DNA from: Symbiodinium natans
Lineage: Eukaryota; Sar; Dinophyceae; Suessiales; Symbiodiniaceae
Reading direction: 5' to 3'
DNA: 64,000 bases
Assembly (NCBI GenBank): GCA_905221605.1
Contig: CAJNDS010000819.1
Location: 1 to 64,000, forward strand
Shown here: piece by piece, positions 33,601 to 42,500 of the stretch
Numbering within the stretch: the first letter of the stretch is position 1
Layout: each line of letters starts with the position of its first letter
Notes under the pieces: model-generated
What the model was told of the DNA's origin: nothing
What the model saw: only the letters and a program-made list of their open reading frames with translations
Database searches by the model: none
Program-made: the position numbers and the translations under genes

Positions 33601-36187
33601 GAGGCGCATGAGGTAAAACATTGATGAGGTGCCGCTTTGGCCTTCGGAACACGAGTAGGGGAGCTAGATATTTCCTTCGCTGAAACCCTAGTATTCTGTG
33701 ATATTTTGCTGAAATCCATTTCTCAAACCTTTTTATTGGAAAGCTGTAGGGTTGTCGGGCGTAGACTGTAAGGACCAGGGATTTGGAAATTTATTGTCGC
33801 CAAAGCTCTTGGAAACATTGGCGAGAGTTGTTTGCGATTAGCTTGGGGCCCCGGGGGCTTGCCCGAAACCGGGAAAAAACATAGCTTTTTCTAGTTTTTT
33901 CTAGCTTTTTCTAGCTTTGGGGCCCCGGGGGCTTGCCCGAAAACCGGGAAAAACATAGCTTTTTCTAGCTTTTTCTAGTTTTTTCTGGCTTTTGCTAGCT
34001 TTTTCTAGCTTTTGCTAGCCTTGCCGAGCCTTCTCTAGCCTTTCGTAGCAGATCGGGGCCCGATTCCAGGAAGGATTTAGCGAGCCGGGGTCTGAAGACA
34101 GGAATGTCGTAGCAAGGTGGATGGCCAGCAAAAAAAGTCAAAGTCCACTTCTGATTGCCAGGAATCAGTATTGTATGAATGCGTAGATTTTAAGGCCGAT
34201 GCCAGTAAGTAACGCCCAAACCTCAGGCGCCGACAGGTACAATTTCAGATTAGATTTGATTGAAAAAGCAAGCTGTAGTTTCCTGCCGGCATCTTCTGTA
34301 CAGGCCCTTCAAAGGCATGCTTCACCCCAGGAAATTCGTAGCTTATCTTAGCTTATCTTAGCTTATATTAGCTTCTCCTAGCTTTGCCTAGCTTTCTCAG
34401 GTTTCCTTCAGTTTTCAGTGGAACGCATTGGAATTCTAGATTTTTCCGGTAATCCAAAGACGAGCCTGATCATTGTTTTACCTCATGTGTTCTTATGATT
34501 ACAATCATTTTTATCAGTATTATTAACAAAAGCATGCTGTTGTTGTTTGCTATCAGGCGTTGGAAAGTTGCGCATACTTTGATACGTATTGTTGTGACAT
34601 TTTTGCCTTGTTGCACTGTCCCATGAATAAGTCGTTGGTGCTTGAAAGTTGATTGCTACTCTAACTTGTAAGTCCCAATGTGACCTGCCAGCTTGGCTAG
34701 CCTGACCCTAAACCCTAAACCCTAAACCCTAGACCCCAAACCCGAAACCCTAAACCCTAAACCTAAACCCTAAACCCTAAACCCTTGACAAGACCAAACC
34801 GCCAGGCATTGTCGATCTGATCGTTGCGGCGGCCAGCCTGCCCACCCTGATCATAAGAACTGTGCCTGGGACTCTCTTTGCCTACTGCTTCATGGGTTAT
34901 ACCTCCCTAAACCCTAAACCTTATAAACCCTAAACCCTAAACCCCCCTAAACCCTAAACCCTAAACCCTAAACCTTCTACCTTCTAAACCCTAAACCCTA
35001 AACCCTAAACCGTAGGCAAAGAGAGTCCCAGGTGGAGCTCTTACGAGGGCGCGGTCACATTCCCTTCTTCTACCCCCTCCTGCCCCTTCGGATGCTGCGA
35101 CTTCTCAAGTTGGTATACTACCTCCCGGAGAGCCGACACTTACTTAGGGTTTAGGGTTTAGGGTTTAGGGTTTAGGGTTTAGGGTTTAGGGTTTAGGGTT
35201 TAGGGTTTAGGGTGTAGGGTTTAGGGTTTAGGGTTTAGGGTTTAGGGTTTAGGGTTTAGGGTTTAGGGTTTAGGGTTTAGGGTTTAGGGTTTAGGGTTTA
35301 GGGTTTAGGGTTTAGGGTCAACTTGAAACTTTTGGGTTTCCTTATTTAGTAGGCATAAGAAAGTTTAACCTCTTTTTTTCCTGGTTATTGGAGAAGTAAG
35401 GACAGCTCTGCAATGCAATCAAGGGTGTGGCGAGGTTCAAGGGGCTAAAGGAGGGACCCTCATGAGGGGCCTCCTTATAGGGGGTTGTTTGGGGAGGGGA
35501 TTATTTAGAGGCTACTTAGGCATGTAGGGTACCCCGAAACCCTAAACCCTAAACCCTAAACCCTAAACCCTAAACCCTAAACCCTAAACCCTAAACCCTA
35601 AACCCTAAACCCCCCTGAAGAGGTTCATCATGGTCTTCTTGCTCGGGGTTCTTGTGATCATCCTGATGTTGGGCAGTTGCCTTCACGTGGCTGAAAATGG
35701 CCGCGAGGGCTTTGAGTCAATTCCAGCAGGCATCTTTGTCCCAATTATAACCCGGGGCTTGTAAATGGGTTATAGCTACACTTATACTTGGGTTGATGAC
35801 CTTTGTGGTGCTTCACTGTAACTTTAGATCCTTAGCCTTTTTTGGGTTTATTGAGTTTCCTTACTTAGTAGCCCTCCTAAGTGCAGCCAAGGCATGTGGT
35901 GGGCTGCGGTGACGATTACGACGGCGGCTTACTTCGATTTTAGTTGAACTTTAAACTTTTTGGGTTTCCTTTTTTAGTAGGAATATTAAAGTTTAACTTT
36001 TTTTGTGCCTAAACCCTAAACCCTAAACCCTAAACCCTAAACCGGCTGTTGGAGAAGTAAGGTGGGCTATGGGGATGCCGTGCCCCAGACCGTTCTAGGC
36101 AAGCTGTTTGCATCCCTCTCCATGCTGCTTCTTGGGAATTGTTTTTGGACCGGCTTTTCTAATGATGCCCAGTGCCCTTATTCCTTT

Positions 36188-36218
<31 letters not shown>

Positions 36219-38659
36219 GGGGTTTAGGTTCCCTTCTAAACCTCTTTAAGCAAAAACAAATGCACCCTTTTTTAATTTCTATGTTACTGAGCAACTTCGT
36301 TTTTTAAGACGGCAAATAGCGAGGATCGCTACTGTTTCGATCTCCCAATGCTTCGTTGGAAATCCAGCCCCCACACGTCCCCAGAAATACCGGAAAAGAA
36401 GCCCCTCAACCCTAGACCCTAAACCCTAAACCCTAAACCCTAAACCCTCAATCTGCTCAGGATTGGCTACGGCATGCTCGCCATTCCCACCCTCCTTGGC
36501 ACCTTTAATGTTCGGAACGAGGACCCAAAGCGCAAGGCCAAGACTGAAAAGCTGGACATGGAGGCTTCTGGCTTGAAGAGAAGGAGAGGAGGTTTAGGGT
36601 TTAGGGTTTAGGGTTTAGGGTTTAGGGTTTAGGGTTTAGGGTTTAGGGTTTAGGGTTTAGGGTTTAGGGTTTAGGGTCTGATGTTCATGTCGCAGTTTTG
36701 CTATTTCGGGTTGAAAGAAGTAGGACTAAAGAGCCTTGCAGTGCATCCAACACATATATGCATACATATATATGTATGTATAGATTTTTCTCTGTGATGT
36801 GAGCAAAGGCACGCGCCCCACTTCTCTGCAGAGAGCCCTAAACCCTAAACCCTAAACCCTAAACCCTAAACCCTAAACCCTAAACCCTAAACCCTAAACC
36901 CTAAACCCTAAACCCTAAACCCTAAACCCTAAACCCTAAACCCTAAACCCTAAACCCTAAACCCTAAGCCCTAAACCCTAAACCTTAAACCCTAAACAGA
37001 GGATGTCGACAGTTTTTTCGTGTGTCCTCCGGAGGACCACCTCTTTTGGACGCGACGCGCCTGAGGGTCTCGTGCCCGTGCAGATCCGCCCAGCCGACTG
37101 CGACCCCGCCGGATGCCTCAAGCATTCCGTGGGGTTCCTTTGTCATAGTTGGGGAACATTTTACATTTTTTTAGGGTACTTAAAACCCAATAAGGAATCT
37201 AAATTCAAACTTTTTAAATACTATCCCAACCATGAACTAGGTTTGCGCTGCTTGAGGAGGCCGTCGTGCAGTGGAGCCCGCCTGAGGCCAGATACTTGCA
37301 CCCTGGCCCAGTGGTACCCTTTACCCTTTTTGTTTGGTTCTGGCTTCCCTTATAAAGTAGCCAACCCAAAAAAGGGTGCCCTTATTGTAATATGGTTACT
37401 GGCAGTTACTGGGCTACCGAGGCACTGGCCCGTGCACGATTATTGGTTCCATGTTCCTCGGTCGGGCCGCAACCCATCTGGGCGGAGCTTGTGGGCAGAG
37501 GTTGCATTGTCCGGCAATCTGCAGTCTGAGTCATCTCGTGAGTTTCGTGTCTCATTCTTCTCCGCCTCCCATGGAGATGGAGCGGAGCCTCCGGTAGCTC
37601 GTGGCAGCATCCGATATGGGCGAGCCAGTGCGTCGGAAAAGGATGGTTGACACAGTCAAGAGGTGATAGAAACTGCAGAGCCGGAGCCACAACGACCACC
37701 CGACCCTTACCTAAATGGTTTACCCCTGACTGTGCTTGGCAAAGGCCAGGCATCAGGATGTAGTATGGTAAGAAAAGTGGTGTGCCGAAGGGTGGTTACA
37801 TGCATATATATATATGTGTGTATATATATATATATATTTCTAAGGGGTTTCTACGGGTTCCCCACTTCAAGGCCCATGCTACAGGCCTGTAACGCCCTAA
37901 GAATGTGGCCATAGAGCTTATTTTGACCAAGCATATGGGCTGTCACAGAGATGGCTGCAGCAGGAGATCTGTCGAGCTTCCACAGGGCTTCATACGATCC
38001 CTAGCCCAGGAGAATGAGGTTTAGGGTTTAGGGGGCCCATTCTCTTTCTTAGGATGGGTATTGAATTTGTATAAGGCAGTAGTTATATAGAGATCCTCAG
38101 GGTGCAGCAGTAGTAATTTCTTAGGCTCCTGTATTGTGTTTTAAAATCAAGGAAGTCTAAGGAAGTCAAACTTTGACCCCAAGGATGTACCCCTAAGAAG
38201 TCCCCTTACATTCCCTTAGAGGATATTTAAAAAGGGGTCCTCAAACCCAAGGCGGGTGCAACCTTAGGGGTCCAAGGTCGAGCCCCACTAGCTTCAAAAA
38301 AGTTTAGTTTTTTTTGGATCCGGTGCCCTTAAGCTTTTTAAGCACAAGGGCCTCAGAGAAACTCTGAGGCCCTCCACGGTTTAGGGTTTAGGGTCTAGGG
38401 TTTAGGGTTTAGGGTTTAGGGTTTAGGGACCTGAAGCCCCAAGCTTAAACTGGCCGCCAGCAGCCTCCAGCGCTTTGTGGGCTCTGCAGCTGCCCCAAAA
38501 GATGCCGGCGTCCAGGCTATCCCAACAACGTGGCCTCTCAACTTTCCGAACCCCCCGGCAGACTCTGCAAGCAGGAGCATGCAGGAGCTATGCTACCATG
38601 GAGCCGATGCTAAGCAGAGCTGCCTTTGCCAGTCTACGCCCCAAGATCCTCGAACTTAA
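30665..38659 (+). CDS. Voltage-gated K+ channel 1 (six-segment, TVGYGD filter)
   Basis: Plasma- or organelle-membrane K+ channel alpha subunit. Exons: about 30671-30778 (acidic N-terminus then a hydrophobic stretch, CFWTILNAVSCILAPRF), 31631-31690 (S1, VIFSITTTVVLSTPRF), about 31920-31973 and 32064-32110 (FCDDL|EEPSNSNKRAHLQC), 32656-32739 (S2, FFCFEYVLRVAAAPNLWKY), about 34793-34861 (S3, GIVDLIVAAASLPTLIIR), 35032-about 35141 (S4, PLRMLRLLKLVYYLPESRHL), 35621-35729 (S5, GVLVIILMLGSCLHVAENG then FESIPAG), 35892-35923 (MWWAAVTITT), 36062-36135 (VGYGDAVPQTVLGKLFASLS) and 36461-36591 (S6, IGYGMLAIPTLLGTFN, then a basic tail). C-terminal parts follow at 37003-37130, about 37241-37305 (LLEEAVVQWSPPEARYLHP), 37422-37650 (SLWAEVALSGNLQSESSREF) and possibly 38451-38659, ending in TAA. 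The S4 carries Arg, Arg and Lys at every third residue, fewer charges than a typical Kv sensor. Confidence 0.88.
30784..30880 (+). mobile_element. C-family element next to a channel 1 N-terminal exon
   Basis: CTATATCCCTCTTGGGAGTT..AAACCCAAGAGGATATT..GGTTCTAAGGGGAGTAGAG. The flanks GGTGT (30778-30782) and GGTGT (after 30880) look like a short target duplication that also supplies the splice sites. Confidence 0.72.
31974..32063 (+). mobile_element. A-family introner element forming exactly one GT-AG intron
   Basis: A 90-bp element, GTAGCCCAGTGGTACC..ACGGGCTACCAG, lies between FCDDL and EEPSNSNKR of channel 1, joined in frame. Terminal inverted repeats are about 12 bp (GTAGCCCAGTGG with CGGGCTACC) followed by internal inverted repeats (GGTACCC with the GGTTCCC/AAAAAAGG region). 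The element itself supplies GT and AG. Other A copies: 15535-15615, 21807-21920, 37306-37421, 49885-50125 (double), 55116-55220, 58061-58179 and 58265-58578. Confidence 0.82.
33374..33463 (+). mobile_element. E-family inverted-repeat element
   Basis: CTGCGACTCTAATCTACCTA and GTAGGTAAAGAGAATCGCAG at the ends. The inner ATTAGTAGGTACCACCCAGA matches the copy at 29618. It lies in the large S2-S3 intron of channel 1. Confidence 0.75.
33466..34690. other. Large intron interior without telomeric repeats
   Basis: This is the middle of the S2-S3 intron of channel 1. It holds the duplicated block at 33840-34035, a run of TTAGCTTATC units at about 34338-34385, and AT-richer sequence near 34480-34560. 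No exon or element was recognised otherwise. Confidence 0.6.
33840..34035 (+). repeat. Duplicated GGGGCCCCGGGGGCTTGCCC block with CTTTTTCTAG repeats
   Basis: The block GGGGCCCCGGGGGCTTGCCC followed by CGAAA.CCGGGAAAAA and ATAGCTTTTTCTAG occurs at about 33845 and 33919. After each come several AGCTTTTTCT-type units. It lies in the S2-S3 intron of channel 1. Confidence 0.85.
34862..35031 (+). mobile_element. E-family element as the S3-S4 intron of channel 1, interior replaced by CCCTAAA
   Basis: The 170-bp GT-AG intron joins LIIRT to VELLRGRGH. After GTGCC it carries the E end TGGGACTCTCTTTGCCTAC, and before the acceptor it carries GTAGGCAAAGAGAGTCCCAG. The central E sequence is almost gone; instead there are three blocks of CCCTAAA repeats (about 34906-35010) separated by short spacers. 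The element and intron ends coincide. Confidence 0.8.
35144..35319 (+). repeat. Long TTTAGGG array after the S4 exon
   Basis: About 25 units with one TGTAGGG. It begins right after the exon encoding ESRHLL. The opposite-strand array 35536-35612 lies at the other end of the same intron. Confidence 0.92.
35449..35612 (+). mobile_element. H-family element cut by a CCCTAAA array
   Basis: Left end AAAGGAGGGACCCTCATGAG, then GGGGATTATTTAGAGGCTAC; at about 35536 the element is replaced by a CCCTAAA array that runs to 35612, just before the S5 exon acceptor of channel 1. Confidence 0.68.
35730..35891 (+). other. Intron with GC donor in the S5-pore linker of channel 1
   Basis: Protein continuity fixes this junction: SIPAG | MWWAAVT. 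The exon ends CAG at 35729, the intron begins GCATCT and ends CCAAG, and the next exon begins GCATGTGG. The sequence AGGCAT is therefore present at both junctions, so a GC 5' splice site is used and the boundary has the AG/G repeat known from dinoflagellate introns. The corresponding intron in channel 2 (45798-45904) is at the same codon but begins with GA. Confidence 0.8.
35924..36061 (+). mobile_element. I-family element as an intron, splitting the selectivity filter of channel 1
   Basis: This 138-bp intron separates ACG ACG (TT) from GTG GGC TAT GGG GAT (VGYGD). It begins GCGGCTTACTTC and ends GAAGTAAG, so the outer 8 bp (CTTACTTC/GAAGTAAG) are inverted repeats. Inside are AACTTTAAACTTTTTGGG and AAAGTTTAACTTTTTT, followed by a CCCTAAA array at 36008-36043. 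Channel 2 has no intron at this site, so the insertion is younger than the gene duplication or was lost there. Related copies: about 35324-35399, 52968-53103, 53250-53331 and 60214-60320. Confidence 0.72.
36136..36460 (+). other. Intron with GA donor before S6 of channel 1, with poly-T/poly-G tract
   Basis: LLLG | IGYGMLAIP requires a GA donor (GGGAATTG at 36134-36141) and the CTCAG acceptor at 36460. The intron contains a T tract followed by a G run at about 36185-36222 and a CCCTAAA array at about 36409-36448 next to the acceptor. Confidence 0.72.
36591..36676 (+). repeat. TTTAGGG array supplying a GT donor after S6
   Basis: The S6 exon ends ..AGAGGAG and the array starts GTTTAGGG, so the first repeat unit can serve as the 5' splice site. 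The inverted array 36837-36998 lies in the same intron. Confidence 0.85.
36837..36998 (+). repeat. Long CCCTAAA array
   Basis: About 23 units with a few CCCTAAG or CCTTAAA variants, ending in CCCTAAACAG immediately before the open frame at 37003. Confidence 0.92.
37306..37421 (+). mobile_element. A-family introner element in the C-terminal tail of channel 1
   Basis: Left end GCCCAGTGGTACCCTTTACC (GC donor), right end GTTACTGGGCTACCGAG. A small duplication, GTTACTGGCAGTTACTGG, is present in the right arm. The element is open in one frame, so the long open frame 37003-37650 reads straight through it; the true protein more likely has it removed. Confidence 0.75.
38170..38278 (+). mobile_element. 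N-family element
   Basis: GACCCCAAGGATGTACCCCT..CCCTTAGAGGATATTTAAAA..ACCTTAGGGGTCCAAGG. The reverse-orientation copy is at 53968-54075 (CTTGGACCCCTAAGATTGTA..CTAAGAGAATATAAGG). Confidence 0.6.
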
Positions 38660-39588
38660 ACTCCAGTGACCTCTAAAGTCACTAGTTACAGCCCCGAACC
38701 CCCACCCGTTTCAAAACCATAAATACAAGGCGCCATAAGCTCCTACTAAGGCCCCCCATCCCAAAGCCCACAAGCCCCAACACCACCTCACTGAACCTCC
38801 GAACTTGGAGCTTCGCCGCATGTCGTCCCCCGCGAGCTACGCCTTTCAGTCGGCTGCCAGCCGTGTCCTTTCTGTATTTACAAAGACTCACTCCGACGCC
38901 CGGCTGGATTGGGGTTTAGGGCGTCGGGCTCCCCAAGAGTTTCGGAACCCTAAGCCCTATAAACCCTAAACCCCAAACCCTAAGGAGAATTCAGGATTGA
39001 GTTCGGCTCTCTTGGCTTAGGGTTCAGGGTGTAAGGGCTGACCGGGGGCCCAAAGAAATGGACCGACTGACCAAATGGTTCGCGTGCAAATGGAGGGGGT
39101 GTCTTCCTCGAGTTCGGAAGCCTTTAACAAGCCTTAGTACGGACATCTGGGCCCGTACATCTGCAGGGGTTGCGGGATGTTAACCGGTTAGTCATCCCCA
39201 TGTCTTTACCCGACGCCCTACCTGAAGAACGCCTGCATGTTTGTAGGCTATTGGGTTTAGGTTTAGGGTTTAGGGTTCAGGGTTTCGGCTTTAGGGTTTG
39301 CAACTTACAAACAAGTTGGTTGTGGGTTCTCAAGGTATGCCCTATACCTTATGACATGCCTTTTGATATTGGCCCGCGAGCCACTTGCATACTTTCGTGT
39401 GCAGCATTTTAAATACAGGAGCCTGAGCAACTACCCAGACTACCTCCCGAACTCCTCTATGGCTTGAGCTTCACGCGGTCTAAACTCTAAACCCTAAACC
39501 CTAAACCCTAAACCCTAAACCCTAAACCCTAAACCCCAAACCCCAACCCTAAACCCCAAACCCTAAACCCTAAACCCTAAACCCTGAG

Positions 39589-42500
39589 GAGGCTGAACGG
39601 AGTCTACAGTCCAAGAATGATAGGCACCATCCTCCTGAGCCCCAGCCTCCCAAAAATAGCCTTTGGAATTGGAGAAACTCAGCTGTCCCTACATCACCTA
39701 GACCAACTGCACCCTCACAGCCCACGCCTCGAAACCCTAAACCCTAAACCCTAAACCCTAAACCCTAAACCCTAAACCCGAAACACAAACACGTAAACCT
39801 TTACTGTAAAGCCGAAACCCGTGGCAAACACAACTAAAGAAAACAGCCGTCAGCTTGGCGCACCTAAATTCCGCAAACCCTAAGCCCCGAATCCCCATAC
39901 CCCCTATAAACCTGCAAACCCTAGAAACCCTGAAGCCCCAAACCCTCCAAACCCTAAACCCATAAACCTATAAACCCTAGAAACCCTAACGCCCTAAACC
40001 CTAAACCCTATAAACCCTAAAACCCTAAAACCCTAGAACCCTAGACCCTCCAAACCCTCAGCCCCTTTAGAGGAGATCTGTGTGGCGAGGCTAGCCATCG
40101 ACCAGTCGACAGTTTAACACATGAGCCCATCACATCAACCTGTAACTCAGAGAACCCCGCTACACCCTTGGGTTTTAGGGTTTCCAGGTTTTAGGGTTTC
40201 CGGTTTTAGGGATTTAGGTTTTAGGGTTTTAGGGTTTTGGGGTTGCGGGGTTGTAGGGTTTTTTTGGATTTAGGGTTTCGGGAAAGTGTGGGTCTTCGGG
40301 TTTAGGGCACCCCAACGCAGAGCCCCCATGGTGCCCGATGCCCTCGAGCTAAGGAGTATCATCATGTAGCACATTGGATCGTAGGCCTTGCAGGGCTTGT
40401 CAGATTCACTTTCAGAGTTGGGTTTAGGGTTTAGGGTTTAGGGTTTGGGGTTTAGGGTTTAGGGTTTAGGGATTCATAGAGCAGATGAGTGGCTCAGGTT
40501 CGCGATCGCTATGCGCCCTGAATGGAAGATGGGGGGGGGGGGGGGGGGGGGGGGTTCAAATCTGACTTGATGTTATCCCTATGCCGAAGCCTTAAACCCG
40601 ACGGGCTGCAAGCTGCCAGGGATTTCCCCCAAAAATGTTTCTTGGTGGCAGGTCCACGGCTGCTCCTAGTCTCAGTTGTGGGGTTTCTTCGGTGTGTTTT
40701 ATGCAGGAAGAGTGGTCATCAGGCCATGGGGTGTTCAGGAGACCACCTTAAACCCTACAAGGCTAAACTCTAAACGGTTTAGGGTTTAGAGTTTAGGGCT
40801 TAGGGTTTCGGGTTTAGCGTTCAGAGGTTCTCACCGAGGTGAGCTTGGCTTCACCTGATGATCTCCATCACAATGAAAATTCCCGAGAATTCCACTACCG
40901 ACGCTTTTGGCTGACACTGAACTTGCTGTCCATCTTCATCGCTACCTGTCTGCACTACTATCTGCCAAAGTTTCCCTACAAAAAATAGCAGTCTGCTTCT
41001 TTATTCTTTGTTTTCGGGTGGTTCTTAAGCAAGTAGCAGTGCAGTTCTGCGTTTTGCGCATTAGGGTGTTAATGCCAGGTACCCATGAAAACGGCTGGAA
41101 GCCCTGTGATGGAAAAGCGATGACAACGGGCAATTAATGTGGGGAGTCCATGTGGCGTTTTGGGTTGACCCGCGTGTGCCTTTGGCAACTTGAATGTCCT
41201 GTAGCAAGACAAGATGTTGCCTGTAGTTGTGCTGTAGGTCTGCATGTTTGGCTCATGCTCCAGCATGCCCTTCCCTATTGCCCCATACTGCACGCCCTAG
41301 AGCCCAAATAAACCCTAAACCCTAAACCCTAAACCCTAAACCCTAAACCCTAAACCCTAAACCCTAAACCCTAAACCCTAAACCCTAAACCCTGAACCCT
41401 GAACCCTGAACCCTAAACCCTAAACCCTAAACCCTAAACCCTAAACCCTAAACCCTAAACCCTAAACCCAACTCAGAATGGCAGCTGGTCAGGTCCCAGA
41501 CCTAGCCGCAACACCAGCTTACTTTTTCAGTGCCCTGAACCACGGCACGGAACCCTGCACCCGAAGCCTCTAATGCCGTGATGTGAGGCTGGGTATATAT
41601 ACCCAAGACCCGAAACCCAAGGCTGTAAGGACTATCTTTAGGGTTTGGGATTTAGGGTTTAGGGTTTAGGGTGTTGGGCCTCAAGGCCTTCTTTTTTTAA
41701 ATAAGGTTTTGTCGGCCATTTTGAGCCCAAAACTCCGAAGAGTTTTTTTGGAGGTCGTGCTCAGCGTGGTTCTCACGGTGGTCATGTCGCTACCTGAGGC
41801 TGGTTTCGGGGCTCCGGCGCGTTTGAGGGACCTCACCGTAAAGGGTTTAGTGTTTGAGGTTTAGGGTTTGGGGTTTAGGGGTTTCCGGTTTAGGGTTTAG
41901 GGTTTAGGGTTAACCGGTTAACCCCCTCCCTACTCCCGAAAACTGCATACAGAAGCCCCAAGCCAAGGCTACGTCCGACCTATGGGTAGACCTAGTGACT
42001 GTAGGTGCATGGGTCGCAGGCCTACGGGTAGCCTGTGGTTTTGGGCTTCCTTACCTCATACTCGAGCATGTCATATTTGGCGGAGTAGACCGACTTATAG
42101 GGGCCTGTTCGGGCCTAAGGCTCCCTGCGCCAAGAAGGTAGGATACGCCTTAAACCCAAACCCCTGAACCTAAACCCTAAACCCTAGCCCTAAACCCCTG
42201 AACCTTGTGTCGGGGGTGGTGCCGTGGTTGAATGGTTGATTGAAGGCTGTTTAAGGAGGCCTGAGACAGAATCCTTGCCTGCCTCAGTGAGTGCGAGAGT
42301 CGAAACCCTAAACCCCTAAACCCCTCAACCCCTAAACCCCTAAACCCCTAAACCCCTAAACCCCTAAACCCCCTAGACCCTAAACCCCCTAAACCCTAAA
42401 CCCCTAAACCCTAAACCCAGAGAACCCTTCCAGTATCCGACTCCAGGGCCTCCGTTCTTAGTCTGCACCACCCCCACTGCACTGTAGGGCAGTCGTGGTC

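Noticed and set aside
37003-37650. Single 215-codon protein
   Set aside because: The frame reads through an A-family element (37306-37421) and another AT-rich intron-like stretch (about 37131-37240). I treat it as several tail exons of channel 1.
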